Notes: generated from the sequence alone by a model not told the origin. DNA of 64,000 bases from Variovorax sp. E3 (GCF_016082275.1 NZ_MOWM01000023.1:1-64000); one strand, 5' to 3'; numbered from the stretch's first letter, positions 34,512 through 43,329 are shown. Numbers and translations: made by a program.

Positions 34512-35456
34512 CTAGATTTCGTAGTGCGAGGCCCGGGCTTCGTCTCCCAGAGCCTTTTCGACGACGGCACGGGTCAGCGTGGGTGCGAACGACTCGATGA
34601 AGGCGTACACATACTTGCGCAGGTAGGTGCCGCGCCGCACCGCGAGCTTGGTGAGGTTGATGCCGAACAGCCGCCCCGCGTCGAGCGCGCGCAGCTGCGT
34701 GTCGCGCTCGGCTTCGTAGGCCACGCCGGCCACGATGCCCACGCCCAGGCCCAGCTGCACGTAGGTCTTGATCACGTCGGCGTCCATCGCCGCCAGCACG
34801 ATGTTGGGCTGCAGCCCGCGCTGCTCGAAGGCCTCGTCGATGCGCGAGCGCCCCGTGAAGCCGGTGTCGTAGGTGATCAGCGGGTAGCGCGTGAGCGCGT
34901 CGAGCGTGAGCGGTGCGTCCAGCAGCGGGTGGCCCGGCGGCACGATCACCGAATGCGTCCAGCGGTAGCAGGGCAGGGCGACCAGCTGCGGATAGTCGCC
35001 CAGCGCCTCGGTGGCGATGCCCACGTCGGCCTCGCCGTCGAGCAGCATCTGCGCGATCTGCTTGGGCGAGCCCTGGTGCAGGTGCAGTTTCACGTTGGGG
35101 AACTGCGTGCGGAATTCCTGCACCGCCACCGGCATCGCATAGCGCGCCTGCGAGTGCGTGGCCGCCACCGAGAGCAGGCCGCTTTGCTGCGCCACGAACT
35201 CCTGGCCCGCGTGCTTGAGGTTGCTGCTCTCCATGAGCATGCGCTCGATGATCGGCAGCACATGCCCGCCAGGCTCGGTGAGCCCCGTGAGGCGCTTGCC
35301 GGCGCGCACGAACAGCTCGATGCCGAGTTCTTCCTCGAGCTCGCGGATCTGCCGGCTCACGCCGGGCTGGGAGGTGTGAAGGGTGTGGGCGACTTCGGTC
35401 AGGTTGAAGCCGCAACGAACGGCCTCGCGTACCGAGCGCAGTTGTTGGAAGTTCAT
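34512..35456 (-). CDS. cysB: CysB-like LysR-family regulator of sulfur metabolism
   Basis: A 314-residue LysR protein. The N-terminal HTH region is MNFQQLRSVREAVRCGFNLTEVAHTLHTSQPGVSRQIRELEEELGIELFVRAG. The effector domain has SVAATHSQARYAMPV, LHLHQGSPKQIAQML, GIATEAL and LITYDTGFTGRSRIDEAFE, all CysB/Cbl motifs including the sulfate/acetylserine-binding threonines. It should activate sulfate or organosulfur uptake genes. ATG 35456 gives the normal length; the longer frame to 35513 is not needed. No sulfur gene is adjacent here, so targets lie elsewhere. Confidence 0.92.
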   Translation of the reverse strand: MNFQQLRSVREAVRCGFNLTEVAHTLHTSQPGVSRQIRELEEELGIELFVRAGKRLTGLTEPGGHVLPIIERMLMESSNLKHAGQEFVAQQSGLLSVAATHSQARYAMPVAVQEFRTQFPNVKLHLHQGSPKQIAQMLLDGEADVGIATEALGDYPQLVALPCYRWTHSVIVPPGHPLLDAPLTLDALTRYPLITYDTGFTGRSRIDEAFEQRGLQPNIVLAAMDADVIKTYVQLGLGVGIVAGVAYEAERDTQLRALDAGRLFGINLTKLAVRRGTYLRKYVYAFIESFAPTLTRAVVEKALGDEARASHYEI

Positions 35457-35608
35457 CTGCCACGCAAGAGAGTCGGGGCCCCGGCTGGGGCCGACCGGGG
35501 ATTCTCGGCACAAGTGCTTATTCGGGGAACGATGCGTTTGTTGGTTTCACATGAGCAAAACATCTTTAAGGCCCTCTCGGGTCGCCTTCATCGCCTCGTC
35601 TTGTTATT

Positions 35609-35624
35609 TCGCACGACTGTGCTA
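35609..35624. promoter_or_regulatory. TetR-type operator upstream of the tetR-like gene
   Basis: TCGCACGACTGTGCTA is a near-palindrome 12 nt before the TetR-type ATG at 35636. The reverse complement of the site at 36287-36302 is the same sequence with one base changed. Two copies flanking the regulator gene, in front of both transcription units, are the classic sign of autoregulation. Confidence 0.75.
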
Positions 35625-35635
35625 AAGTTCGCGGC

Positions 35636-36238
35636 ATGGACGCCAAGACCCAGAAAAGCGAACTCACCCGCGCCGCCATCGTCGGCGCGGCAATGACCCT
35701 CGCGCTGGCCGAGGGCCTGGAAGCGATCACGCTGCAGGCCGTGGCCAGCCGGCTGGGCCTGTCCAAGAGCGGCGTGTTCTCGCGCGTGGGTTCGCGCGAG
35801 GCGCTGCAGAAGGCCGTCATCGAGGAGTACGGCCGCGGCTTCCTGGCCGAGGTGTTCGTGCCCGCCATGCAGAAGCCCAAGGGCCTGCCCCGGCTCAACG
35901 AGATCGTCGCGCGCTGGATCGCCCGCACGCGCGACGTCGAGATGTACACAGGCTGCCTCTATACGGCCGGCGCCTTCGAGTTCGACGACCGCGAAGGCGA
36001 ACTGCGCGACCTGCTGTTCGACGAAATCACCCGCTGGCGCGCCGCGCTGCGCCGCACCGTGCTGCAGGCCGTCGACAGCGGCGAGCTGAAGGCCGACACC
36101 GACCCCGCGCAGCTCGTGAGCGAGCTCAACGGCGTGATGATGACCCAGCTGCACGACGCGCGCTTCCTGCGCGACCCGCAGGCCGCCGACCGCGCCACGC
36201 AGACCTGGCAGCGGCTTCTTTCCAGTTACCGCGCCTGA
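35636..36238 (+). CDS. TetR-family transcriptional regulator
   Basis: A 200-residue TetR protein. The N-terminal HTH is ITLQAVASRLGLSKSGVFSRVGSREALQKAV (about residues 32-62). The C-terminal ligand domain has MYTGCLYTAGAFEFDDREGELRD and a helix ending NGVMMTQLHDARFL, similar to the TetR_C group often called YcdC/AcrR-like. The effector is unknown. An operator (35609-35624) overlaps its promoter region, and the same operator precedes the downstream unit at 36320. It most likely represses itself and the small membrane protein plus hydrolase operon. Confidence 0.9.
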   Translation: MDAKTQKSELTRAAIVGAAMTLALAEGLEAITLQAVASRLGLSKSGVFSRVGSREALQKAVIEEYGRGFLAEVFVPAMQKPKGLPRLNEIVARWIARTRDVEMYTGCLYTAGAFEFDDREGELRDLLFDEITRWRAALRRTVLQAVDSGELKADTDPAQLVSELNGVMMTQLHDARFLRDPQAADRATQTWQRLLSSYRA

Positions 36239-36286
36239 GTCGCTCGCGAAGCAGGCGGATTTCCCACGTTTCCATTTGCCAGAATT

Positions 36287-36302
36287 TCGCACAGTCGTGC
36301 GA
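36287..36302. promoter_or_regulatory. TetR-type operator before the small-protein/hydrolase operon
   Basis: TCGCACAGTCGTGCGA is a perfect 16-bp palindrome lying 18 nt before the ATG at 36320. It matches the inverted form of the site at 35609-35624 except for one base. Its place between the TetR gene and the next transcription unit marks that unit as the regulator's target. Confidence 0.8.
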
Positions 36303-36319
36303 TAAAAAGGAGAAGCACC

Positions 36320-36433
36320 ATGCTGATCATTGCCCTCTTTCTCGCCGCCTACGCCGGCGTCGTCGGTGTCCGGTGCTTCCGGGACACCCTGCGCAGCTTG
36401 CCCCGCAGCAACAGCGACTGGGTCTGGTATTGA
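36320..36433 (+). CDS. small membrane protein (37 aa)
   Basis: A 37-residue peptide, MLIIALFLAAYAGVVGVRCF followed by a short basic/Ser tail ending DWVWY. The first 17 residues form one hydrophobic helix. AAGGAG lies about 8 nt before the ATG and the TetR operator overlaps its promoter. It is 22 nt upstream of the hydrolase gene. It is too short for automatic gene callers in many pipelines and I recognise no family. Placement and ribosome site make it likely to be real. Confidence 0.65.
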   Translation: MLIIALFLAAYAGVVGVRCFRDTLRSLPRSNSDWVWY

Positions 36434-36455
36434 ACGCCCGCAGGAACCGCACCCC

Positions 36456-37379
36456 ATGACGAGCACTTCCACCCCCGCGGCCGGCCATGCCGCGCAGTCG
36501 AACTACTACCGCCCCAGCCGCACCATGCGCACGCTGCGCTTCGGCCTGACCACCTCGCAGCGCCTGTGGCCCGCGCTGGGCGTGCGCGCCGCGTATCGCC
36601 TGTTCGGCACGCCGCTGCCGCCCAAGTGGCTCTATCGCGGGCAGGGGCCGGGCGTCGAATGGCGCCGCGAAGGCTGGGCCTTCGAGGACGCGAGCGTCGG
36701 CATCTACCACCTGGCCGCGCAAGACTCGGGGGCCGAGTCGGCGCCCGTCGTGCTGCTGGTGCACGGCTGGGGCGGGCACGCGGGGCAGATGCTGCCGCTC
36801 GCGCAGGCCGTGGCCGATGCGGGCCTGAGGCCCGTGCTGCTCGAGCTGCCGGCGCACGGCCGCAGCGCGGGCACGATGAGCAATTCGCCGCAGTTCGCAC
36901 GCGCCATCGCGTATGTCGCGGCGCGGCTCGCGGCCGACGGCCATGCGCTGCGCGCGGCCGTCGCGCATTCGCTGGGCGCCAACGGCCTGGCACTCGCGGC
37001 CTCGCGCGGCTTGCCGGCCGACCGGCTCGTGCTGCTCGCGCCGCCCGCATCGCCGCGCGAATACACGCGCTACTTCGCGCACACCTTCGGCCTGAACGAA
37101 GCCACGCGCCTTGCGATGCAGCGCCTGTTCGAGTCGCGCGAAGGCGTGCTGATGCCGCAACTGGAGCCCGCCGCCGTGGGGCCGCGCATCGCGCAGCGCA
37201 CGTTGATCGTGCATGACCGCGACGACCGCGTGAACCGCTTCGCCGATGCCGAGGCCTACCGCGATGCGATTCGCCACGCGCAACTGATGGAGACACAAGG
37301 CTGGGGCCACCGCCGCATCCTCAAGGAGGCCGAGGTGCTGGCGCGCGTTGCGCGCTTCGTGGCGGCGCCGGCGGACTGA
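36456..37379 (+). CDS. alpha/beta hydrolase in a TetR-controlled operon
   Basis: A 307-residue hydrolase. The HG motif is in VVLLVHGWGGHAGQM (about residue 104), the nucleophile elbow is AVAHSLGANGLALA, and the acid/His pair is in LIVHDRDDRVNRF and the late TQGWGHRRIL. It has no signal peptide. The first 60 residues are an amphipathic N-terminal extension. It is probably a lipase/esterase for a small hydrophobic ester. It is controlled with the 37-residue peptide by the TetR protein upstream, so the inducing ligand may be its substrate or product. Confidence 0.85.
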   Translation: MTSTSTPAAGHAAQSNYYRPSRTMRTLRFGLTTSQRLWPALGVRAAYRLFGTPLPPKWLYRGQGPGVEWRREGWAFEDASVGIYHLAAQDSGAESAPVVLLVHGWGGHAGQMLPLAQAVADAGLRPVLLELPAHGRSAGTMSNSPQFARAIAYVAARLAADGHALRAAVAHSLGANGLALAASRGLPADRLVLLAPPASPREYTRYFAHTFGLNEATRLAMQRLFESREGVLMPQLEPAAVGPRIAQRTLIVHDRDDRVNRFADAEAYRDAIRHAQLMETQGWGHRRILKEAEVLARVARFVAAPAD

Positions 37380-37386
37380 AGCCACG

Positions 37387-38322
37387 CTACCAGGTCGGGT
37401 GTACCGGCGTGAACACCGGCCTGAACAGGTGCCGCCGCACGATCTCTCCGTACCCCCGGTAGTAGAAATTGCCGTTCGCCTCCAGCACCGCCGCGCGGTG
37501 CCGGCGGAAGTACACCGGGATCTCGTACCAGGGCATGGTCGGCGCGCGGTGGTGCACGTGGTGCAGGTTGTTGAAGAGGTACAGCAGCCCGAACACGAGG
37601 TTCGACTCCACGATGGCCACGCGCTCGTGCGGCGTGTCGGCCCAGCGATGCTCGGTGAAGGTGCGCAGCGAGCCCAGCATCATCCCGGGGTACACGAAGT
37701 ACAGCAGGTACTCGCCAAGCCCCATGCCGCAGACGCCGATCACGTAGTACAGCACCGGCGCCACGCTCAGCGCATGCCAGAACCATGTCGGCAGCCGCGA
37801 GAAATTGCCCGACAGAACTTGCGCCGTTTCGAACCGGACCAGCTTCCACAGCCGAAGAAACGGCCCCAGCACCACGCGAAACGCGATCGTCTGGTTCGCC
37901 ATGTAGATCCATCGCCACGCCGGCCCGTAGCTCGCCCACGCGGGTGCCGAGTGGTAGGCGCTCTCGGTGTCGCGCTCGGGGTGCGTGAGGTGGTAGTTGA
38001 CGTGGTGCGAACTGTGGCCGCGGTTGTAGAAAGGGTAGGGCAGCCACAGGTTCAGCGGCGGCCACACCACCGCATGGCGCAACCCCTTCGGCAGATGCCG
38101 CATCGCGTGGATGCTCTCGTGCTGCAGCGAGAAATGCAGCTGCGCCAGAAACCCGCCGACGACGAACAGCGCCCAGCCCGGCAGCGCCGCATGCCACCAC
38201 ACCAGCGCGGCCCACGCGCCATAGAGCGCGCCGGCCAGCAGCAGCGTGGGCACTTCGTAGTGCCACCACCAGTGCCGGCGCACGGGCTGCTTTGCGGTGA
38301 GGGGAACGGCAGTCGAGGTCAT
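37387..38322 (-). CDS. fatty acid desaturase family membrane protein
   Basis: A 311-residue integral membrane di-iron enzyme. The three histidine boxes are visible as HESIH (QHESIHAM), HSSHH (GHSSHHVNYH) and HHVHH (NNLHHVHHRAP), separated by hydrophobic segments. It inserts a double bond into, or hydroxylates, an acyl or alkyl chain in the membrane, using oxygen and electrons from a ferredoxin or cytochrome. Substrate and regiospecificity are not predictable. It is convergent with the TetR-controlled hydrolase (7 nt apart), and its start is divergent from the Bug gene. Confidence 0.9.
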   Translation of the reverse strand: MTSTAVPLTAKQPVRRHWWWHYEVPTLLLAGALYGAWAALVWWHAALPGWALFVVGGFLAQLHFSLQHESIHAMRHLPKGLRHAVVWPPLNLWLPYPFYNRGHSSHHVNYHLTHPERDTESAYHSAPAWASYGPAWRWIYMANQTIAFRVVLGPFLRLWKLVRFETAQVLSGNFSRLPTWFWHALSVAPVLYYVIGVCGMGLGEYLLYFVYPGMMLGSLRTFTEHRWADTPHERVAIVESNLVFGLLYLFNNLHHVHHRAPTMPWYEIPVYFRRHRAAVLEANGNFYYRGYGEIVRRHLFRPVFTPVHPTW

Positions 38323-38472
38323 GGGGAAAAGACTGCGATGCTAGGTAGCAAGCGACGCCTTGCATGCGCGCTTTTCTCATAAGCATGAACGTGAAACTTC
38401 GTTCCCCGCAGCGCGGGCGAGACCTACGCTCAGCCGCTTTTGCCGCGTTCTCGCGTGCCTTTTGCGCTCCCC

Positions 38473-39453
38473 ATGAAACCCTCTTTCCCTCGCCTGGCCC
38501 TCGTGCTGTCCGTCGCGTTGACCGGCCTTGCGCAAGCCCACGCCGCAGCCCCGGACGACTACCCCAGCAAGACCATCCGCGTGGTCGTGCCGTACCCGGC
38601 CGGCGGCATCGCCGACAAGATCGCGCGCGAGGTCTCCGAGCAGCTGCAGCAGCGTTTGAAGCAACCGGTGGTGGTCGAGAACCGCAGCGGCGCGGCCGGC
38701 AACATCGGCTTCGACCACGTGGCGCGCCAGCCCGCCGACGGCTACACGCTGCTGCTCGCGCCGGCGTCCAACCTCACGGTGCAGCCCGCGCTCTTCAAGC
38801 AGCTGACCTACGACCTCGCGCGCGACTTCACGCCCGTGTCGCTGCTGGTGCAGACGCCGCAGGTGCTGCTGGTGAACCCCAGGCTGCCAGTCAGCACCCC
38901 GCGCGAGCTGATCGACTATTCGAAGAAGAACCCCGGCAAGGTCAACTACGGCATCAGCGTGGGCGCGTACTCGCACCTCGCGGGCGAACTGCTCAAGACC
39001 CGAACCGGCGCCGACTTCACGGCCATTCCCTACCAGGGCAGCGCCCCGGCCCTCAACGACCTGCTCGGTGGCCAGACGCAGTTCATCTTCAACGAGGTGA
39101 TCACCGCCATTCCGTTCGTGAAGGCCGGCACCCTCAAGCCGCTGGCCGTGGCCTACAAGACCCGCGCCCCGTGGCTGCCCGACGTGCCCACCACGGCCGA
39201 GGCCGGCCTGCCCAATTTCGAGGTCACGTCGTGGTACGGCGTGGTGGTGCGCAGCGGCACGCCCGCGCCGTTGGTGCAGCGGCTGTCGCGCGAGCTGCAT
39301 GACATCGTGCAGACGGCGGACTTCAAGAAGCGCTATGACGACATCGGCGCGTTCACGGTCGGCAATACGCCGGAGGAGTTCGGTCGCTTCATCCAGACGG
39401 AGACTGTGAAGTGGACTGCGGTTGTGAAGCAGGCCGGTATTCAGCCGAACTGA
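38473..39453 (+). CDS. Bug-family tripartite tricarboxylate transporter substrate-binding protein
   Basis: A 326-residue periplasmic binding protein. A signal peptide of about 25 residues ends AQAHAAA. The mature part has the TctC/Bug signatures YPSKTIRVVVPYPAGGIADKIAREVSEQL, VENRSGAAGNIGFDHVARQPADGYTLLLAPASNL, and TAIPYQGSAPALNDLLGGQTQFIF. It binds a carboxylate or other small metabolite. No TctA/TctB genes are adjacent, as is common for the many orphan Bug genes of Comamonadaceae. It is followed by the second copy of the modular repeat. Confidence 0.92.
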   Translation: MKPSFPRLALVLSVALTGLAQAHAAAPDDYPSKTIRVVVPYPAGGIADKIAREVSEQLQQRLKQPVVVENRSGAAGNIGFDHVARQPADGYTLLLAPASNLTVQPALFKQLTYDLARDFTPVSLLVQTPQVLLVNPRLPVSTPRELIDYSKKNPGKVNYGISVGAYSHLAGELLKTRTGADFTAIPYQGSAPALNDLLGGQTQFIFNEVITAIPFVKAGTLKPLAVAYKTRAPWLPDVPTTAEAGLPNFEVTSWYGVVVRSGTPAPLVQRLSRELHDIVQTADFKKRYDDIGAFTVGNTPEEFGRFIQTETVKWTAVVKQAGIQPN

Positions 39454-39461
39454 CGACGGGT

Positions 39462-39718
39462 GTTCGTGGTGCGCTCACGCCGACGGTGTGCTCTGCTCCG
39501 CGAATGTCCCCCGGGGCTTCGCCCCTCCTCCTTTATTTCGCTGCGCAGAGCACACCGCCGACGTGAGCGTTTTCAGAGCACTGGTTGATCGGCCGCACAC
39601 CGGCAGCGTGCCCAAGTGCACAGGGCATCGGGTGCTTCCCGCAGCGAAATAAAGGAGGAGGGCGAAGCCCGGGGGACATTCGCGGAGGGAAGTACCCGGT
39701 GTCCTGTGCACCCGCCCC
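39462..39718 (+). repeat. modular palindromic repeat element, copy 2 (both core slots filled)
   Basis: The fullest copy, filling most of the 315-nt gap between the Bug and rhodanese genes. The left slot carries a core hairpin on the minus strand (39484-39557), with perfect 13-nt arms CGGTGTGCTCTGC and GCAGAGCACACCG inside the GCTCACG/CGTGAGC stem. The right slot carries a core on the plus strand (39616-39711) with 25-nt arms 39616-39640 and 39687-39711. These arms differ from perfect pairing at three places, all G.U in plus-strand RNA. The inner hairpin is GGGCGAAGCCC. The rhodanese gene starts 51 nt after the element. Confidence 0.88.
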
Positions 39719-39768
39719 AAACGCATTCACAGCAACCCGAAGCAACCCCAGCGTAGTAGAAAACCAAA

Positions 39769-41412
39769 ATGAGCCGCCCCCTCGAAAAGCCCATCACCCC
39801 CGCGGAACTGAACAAGCGCCTGCTGGAAGAGTCGACAAAAGAACTCGCACTGCTCGACGTGCGAGAAACCCGCTGGTTCGTGCAGCGACACCCCAACCTC
39901 GCGCGCAACGCACCCTTCAGCGGACTCGAACTGCAGATCGGCACCCTCGTGCCGCGCCGCGCCACCCCCGTCGTGCTCTACGACGACTACAACGCGCCCG
40001 ACGGCGCTGCCCTGGCCGCGGCGCAAGTGCTCGCCCGCCTGGGCTACACCGACGTGCGCACCCTCGACGGCGGCCTGCAGCGCTGGGTGACCGAGGGCCT
40101 GCCCGCCATCGACGGCTACGGCACCCTGGTCAAGGCCTTCGGCGACCGCGCCCGGCTGCACTACGGCACGCCTTCGCTGCCCGTCGATGCACTGCGCGCC
40201 CGGCAACGCGAAGGCCGCCCGACCACGCTCGTCGACGCACGCCCACGCGCCGAGTTCGAGTTTCTCTCGCTGCCCGGCGCGCGCAACCACGCCGGCACCG
40301 AGCTCGCCCTGCGCCGCTTCGAGCCGCAAGGGGCCGACCACCTCTGGGCCATCAACTGCTTCAGCCGCACGCGCGGCATCGTCGGCGCCACCACGCTGCG
40401 GCTGCTGGGCCGCGCGCCCGAGGCGGTGTTCGTGGAAGACGGCGTCATGGCCTGGGGCCTGCAAGGCGCGCCGACCGTGCAGAACGCCGCCCCGCAAGAC
40501 GAACTGCCGCCCGAATCTCCCGAGCAGCTGCGCCGCATCGCCGACGACCTGCTCCAGCGCTTCGGGCTGCCCGTGGCCGACGCCGCGCAACTCGCCCGCT
40601 GGCGCGACGACGACAGCCGCACCCTCTACGTCTTCGACGTGCGCCCCGGCGCCGACGCGGCCCTGGCGGGCACGGGCGTGCAGCAGGTGCCGGGCGGCCA
40701 GCTGCTGATGCATTTCGAGAATCTCGTCGGCACGCGCGGCGCCCGCATCGTGCTGCTCGACGACCCCGCCCACCGGCTGCGCGCGGCCATCACGAGCTTC
40801 TGGCTCACGCAGCTCAACCAGGCCGAGGTCTACGTCCTCGAAGGCGCGCTGAGCGCCGACCAGGCCCCGCCTTCCACCGCCACGGCGGTGACGGGCGCCC
40901 CGGCCCCGCTCACCCCCGACGCCCTGGCCCAGCTGCGCCGAAGCGGCGCCGTCACCGTCATCGACGTCGGCCCCAGCCTCGACTACGAGCGCGGCCACCT
41001 GCCGGGCGCGCTCTATATGCTGGCGGCCTCGCTCGCGCCGCTGGCCTCGCATGCCGTCGCCGGCCGCACGCTGGTCTTTGCCTCGCCCGACGGCACGGCC
41101 GCCGCCCGCGTGGCGCGCGATGCACGGCAGCAATGGCCGGGTTCGGGGGCGGTGTTCACCTGGCTCCAGGGCGGAACGCAGGGCTGGAAGGCGTCAGGAC
41201 GGCCGTTGGCGACCGCTTTCGTGCCGCCCCAGCTGCTGACCCCCTTCGACGACGACTGGGGCTCGGTGATGCGCGTCTTCGGTCCGCGCCGCGATGCGGC
41301 CTGGGCCGACTACCTCGCGTGGGAGCGCGCGCTGGCCGAACGGGTCCTGCGGGACCCGTCCGTGCGCTTCCGGTTCTTTTCGGCCGCGCTCAGCGCGCGG
41401 GCGCTGGCGTAG
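39769..41412 (+). CDS. four-domain rhodanese-like sulfurtransferase
   Basis: A 547-residue protein made of four rhodanese domains (about 8-115, 135-235, 255-370, 395-490). Only the second has a candidate catalytic cysteine, Cys197 in [11 protein letters not shown]; the equivalent loops of the others read YDDYN, LDDPAH and ASPDG. The first domain begins [12 protein letters not shown] and the second [20 protein letters not shown], typical rhodanese starts. It probably moves sulfane sulfur via domain 2, with the others structural. The C-terminal 50 residues are outside the domains. It overlaps the convergent minE gene by 23 nt. Confidence 0.88.
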   Translation: MSRPLEKPITPAELNKRLLEESTKELALLDVRETRWFVQRHPNLARNAPFSGLELQIGTLVPRRATPVVLYDDYNAPDGAALAAAQVLARLGYTDVRTLDGGLQRWVTEGLPAIDGYGTLVKAFGDRARLHYGTPSLPVDALRARQREGRPTTLVDARPRAEFEFLSLPGARNHAGTELALRRFEPQGADHLWAINCFSRTRGIVGATTLRLLGRAPEAVFVEDGVMAWGLQGAPTVQNAAPQDELPPESPEQLRRIADDLLQRFGLPVADAAQLARWRDDDSRTLYVFDVRPGADAALAGTGVQQVPGGQLLMHFENLVGTRGARIVLLDDPAHRLRAAITSFWLTQLNQAEVYVLEGALSADQAPPSTATAVTGAPAPLTPDALAQLRRSGAVTVIDVGPSLDYERGHLPGALYMLAASLAPLASHAVAGRTLVFASPDGTAAARVARDARQQWPGSGAVFTWLQGGTQGWKASGRPLATAFVPPQLLTPFDDDWGSVMRVFGPRRDAAWADYLAWERALAERVLRDPSVRFRFFSAALSARALA

Positions 41413-41668
41413 GGTCGGGCAGCTCGATCTTGATGTCGAGCACTTCGAGGTTGTCCTGGGTCTCCAGGTGCACCTTGATGTCGTCCGCGTTGATCGACAC
41501 GTACTTGGAAATCACCGCCACCAGCTCGCGCTGGAGTTCGGGCAGATAGTCGGGCCGCTTCTTGCCGCTGAGGCTGGACCGCTCGTGCGCGAGGATGATC
41601 TGCAGCCGCTCCTTCGCGACGCTGGCAGTCTTCTTCTTTTCGCCCAGCAGGAACGAGAGAAAGGACAT
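41390..41668 (-). CDS. minE: cell division topological specificity factor MinE
   Basis: A 92-residue Min[31 protein letters not shown] is the MinD-binding/membrane-targeting N-terminus, and the C-terminal topological specificity domain ([36 protein letters not shown]) follows. It drives MinCD oscillation and keeps the septum inhibitor away from midcell. It is 3 nt downstream of minD. Its last 23 nt overlap the convergent rhodanese gene, an unusually tight convergent end. Confidence 0.95.
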   Translation of the reverse strand: MSFLSFLLGEKKKTASVAKERLQIILAHERSSLSGKKRPDYLPELQRELVAVISKYVSINADDIKVHLETQDNLEVLDIKIELPDPTPAPAR

Positions 41669-41671
41669 GGC

Positions 41672-42487
41672 CTACTTGCCTCCGAAAATCCGCTTGAAGA
41701 AGCCCGGCTTCTCGGCGTCGACGAAGCGCATCGGCTTGTCTTCGCCCAGGAAGCGCGCCACCACGTCGCTGTAGGCCTGCGCCACGTCGGTGTCCTTGTC
41801 GTGGATCGCCGGCACGCCCTGGTTGGAGGCATGCAGCACGCTTTCCGACTCGGGAATCACGCCGATCAGCTTGATGCGCAGGATGTCCTGGATGTCTTCC
41901 AGCGACAGCATCTGCCCGCCCGCCACCCGGTTCGGGTTGTAGCGGGTGATCAGCAGGTGCTCCTTGATCGGGTCGCCGCCGTCCTTGGCGCGCTTGGTCT
42001 TGCTGCTGAGCATGCCCAGGATGCGGTCCGAGTCGCGCACCGAAGACACCTCGGGGTTGGTCACCACCAGCGCCTCGTCGGCGAAGTGCATGGCCATCAT
42101 GGCGCCGGTCTCGATGCCCGCGGGCGAGTCGCACACGATGTACTCGAAGTCCATCGCGGCCAGGTCGGCCAGCACCTTTTCCACGCCCTCTTGCGTCAGC
42201 GCTTCCTTGTCGCGCGTCTGCGAGGCGGCCAGCACGAACAGGTTGTCGCACTGCTTGTCCTTGATCAGGGCCTGGCTCAGGTTGGCTTCGCCCTGGATGA
42301 CGTTGATCAGGTCGTACACCACGCGGCGTTCGCAGCCCATGATCAGGTCCAGGTTGCGCAGGCCCACGTCGAAGTCGATCACCGCCGTCTTCTTGCCCGC
42401 GAGCGCGAGGCCGGATGCGAAGCTGGCGCTCGTCGTCGTCTTGCCGACGCCGCCCTTGCCCGAAGTCACCACCACAATTTTGGCCAT
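41672..42487 (-). CDS. minD: septum site-determining ATPase MinD
   Basis: A 271-residue deviant-Walker ATPase (KIVVVTSGKGGVGKTTTSASFASGLAL). Walker A' is VIDFDVGLRNLDLIMGCERRVVYDL and the switch region IVCDSPAGIETGAM follows. The C-terminal amphipathic membrane-targeting sequence is PGFFKRIFGGK. It recruits MinC to the membrane and is displaced by MinE. ATG 42487 was chosen over 42493 because AAGGA is spaced 6 nt from it and would overlap the upstream ATG. It lies between minC and minE. Confidence 0.97.
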   Translation of the reverse strand: MAKIVVVTSGKGGVGKTTTSASFASGLALAGKKTAVIDFDVGLRNLDLIMGCERRVVYDLINVIQGEANLSQALIKDKQCDNLFVLAASQTRDKEALTQEGVEKVLADLAAMDFEYIVCDSPAGIETGAMMAMHFADEALVVTNPEVSSVRDSDRILGMLSSKTKRAKDGGDPIKEHLLITRYNPNRVAGGQMLSLEDIQDILRIKLIGVIPESESVLHASNQGVPAIHDKDTDVAQAYSDVVARFLGEDKPMRFVDAEKPGFFKRIFGGK

Positions 42488-42558
42488 GGCCATTCCTTCT
42501 TGTTTCGATTCAGTTGTTTGTTGTCAGGGTCGCCGCGTTTCGTGAGTCAGCTGGGGGC

Positions 42559-43329
42559 TCACGGAATGGGGTCGATCGCTATTTTTTTGCCGTCCAGGCG
42601 AACTTGGGCCGATTTTCCCAGCACCGCGTCGGGCAGCGCGACTTCGTTGGTCCGGTAGATGCCGGCAATGGCCACCAGCTGGGCTTCCATGCAGGTCGAG
42701 AAGATCCGGGCCTCGGTGTTGCCGCGGGCGCCGGCAATGGCCTTGCCGCGCAGCGGCGCATACACGTGCACGTTGCCGTCGGCGATGACCTCGGCGCCGA
42801 AGCTCACCACGGCCGTCACCACCACGTCGCCGCCACGGGCGTAGACCTGCTGGCCCGAGCGCAGCGGCTTGTCGATCAGCAGCGTGCCGTTGGCCGGCAC
42901 CGGCACCTCGCGCACGATCTGCGGGGCTTCCGACACGGGGGCCTCGGCGGGCGGGCGGGGCGCGCGGCGCGGGAGCGGACGGCATGGCCGCCACCGACAG
43001 GCCTGCGGCACGCGCCGCGGCATGCTGGTCGGCATTGCCGCCGCGCACCGCGATGGGCTGGGTCTGGTGGCGCGCCAGCAGGCTGCGCAGGGCGGCGAAG
43101 TCGATGTCGCCGGCGGCTCGCCGCTCTCGCCCTGTGCTTCCTGCAGCAGCGAGAGGTCGATCACCACCGGCTCCTGCTCGAAGAAGTCGGGCGAATCCGC
43201 CAGCTGGGCGTCGAGCGCCTCGGCCAGCACGTCCAGGTCGGACGTCTTGAGGATCACTGCGATCAGCGGCAGCGTGGCGCTCTTGAATTCGAAAACCGCC
43301 TTGGTGCGCGCGGCGGAGACATCGGCCAT
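42559..43329 (-). CDS. minC: septum site-determining protein MinC (two compensating frameshifts)
   Basis: The FtsZ-inhibiting partner of MinD. The N-terminal domain ([32 protein letters not shown]) and the C-terminal beta-helix ([54 protein letters not shown], then [20 protein letters not shown]) are clear. Between about 42955 and 43109 the frame reads as Pro/Ser/Ala nonsense. In another frame the same stretch reads [40 protein letters not shown], as expected for MinC. So a one-base loss near 43109 is balanced by a shift near 42955. The reading frame survives by chance. Confidence 0.92.
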   Translation of the reverse strand: MADVSAARTKAVFEFKSATLPLIAVILKTSDLDVLAEALDAQLADSPDFFEQEPVVIDLSLLQEAQGESGEPPATSTSPPCAACWRATRPSPSRCAAAMPTSMPRRVPQACRWRPCRPLPRRAPRPPAEAPVSEAPQIVREVPVPANGTLLIDKPLRSGQQVYARGGDVVVTAVVSFGAEVIADGNVHVYAPLRGKAIAGARGNTEARIFSTCMEAQLVAIAGIYRTNEVALPDAVLGKSAQVRLDGKKIAIDPIP

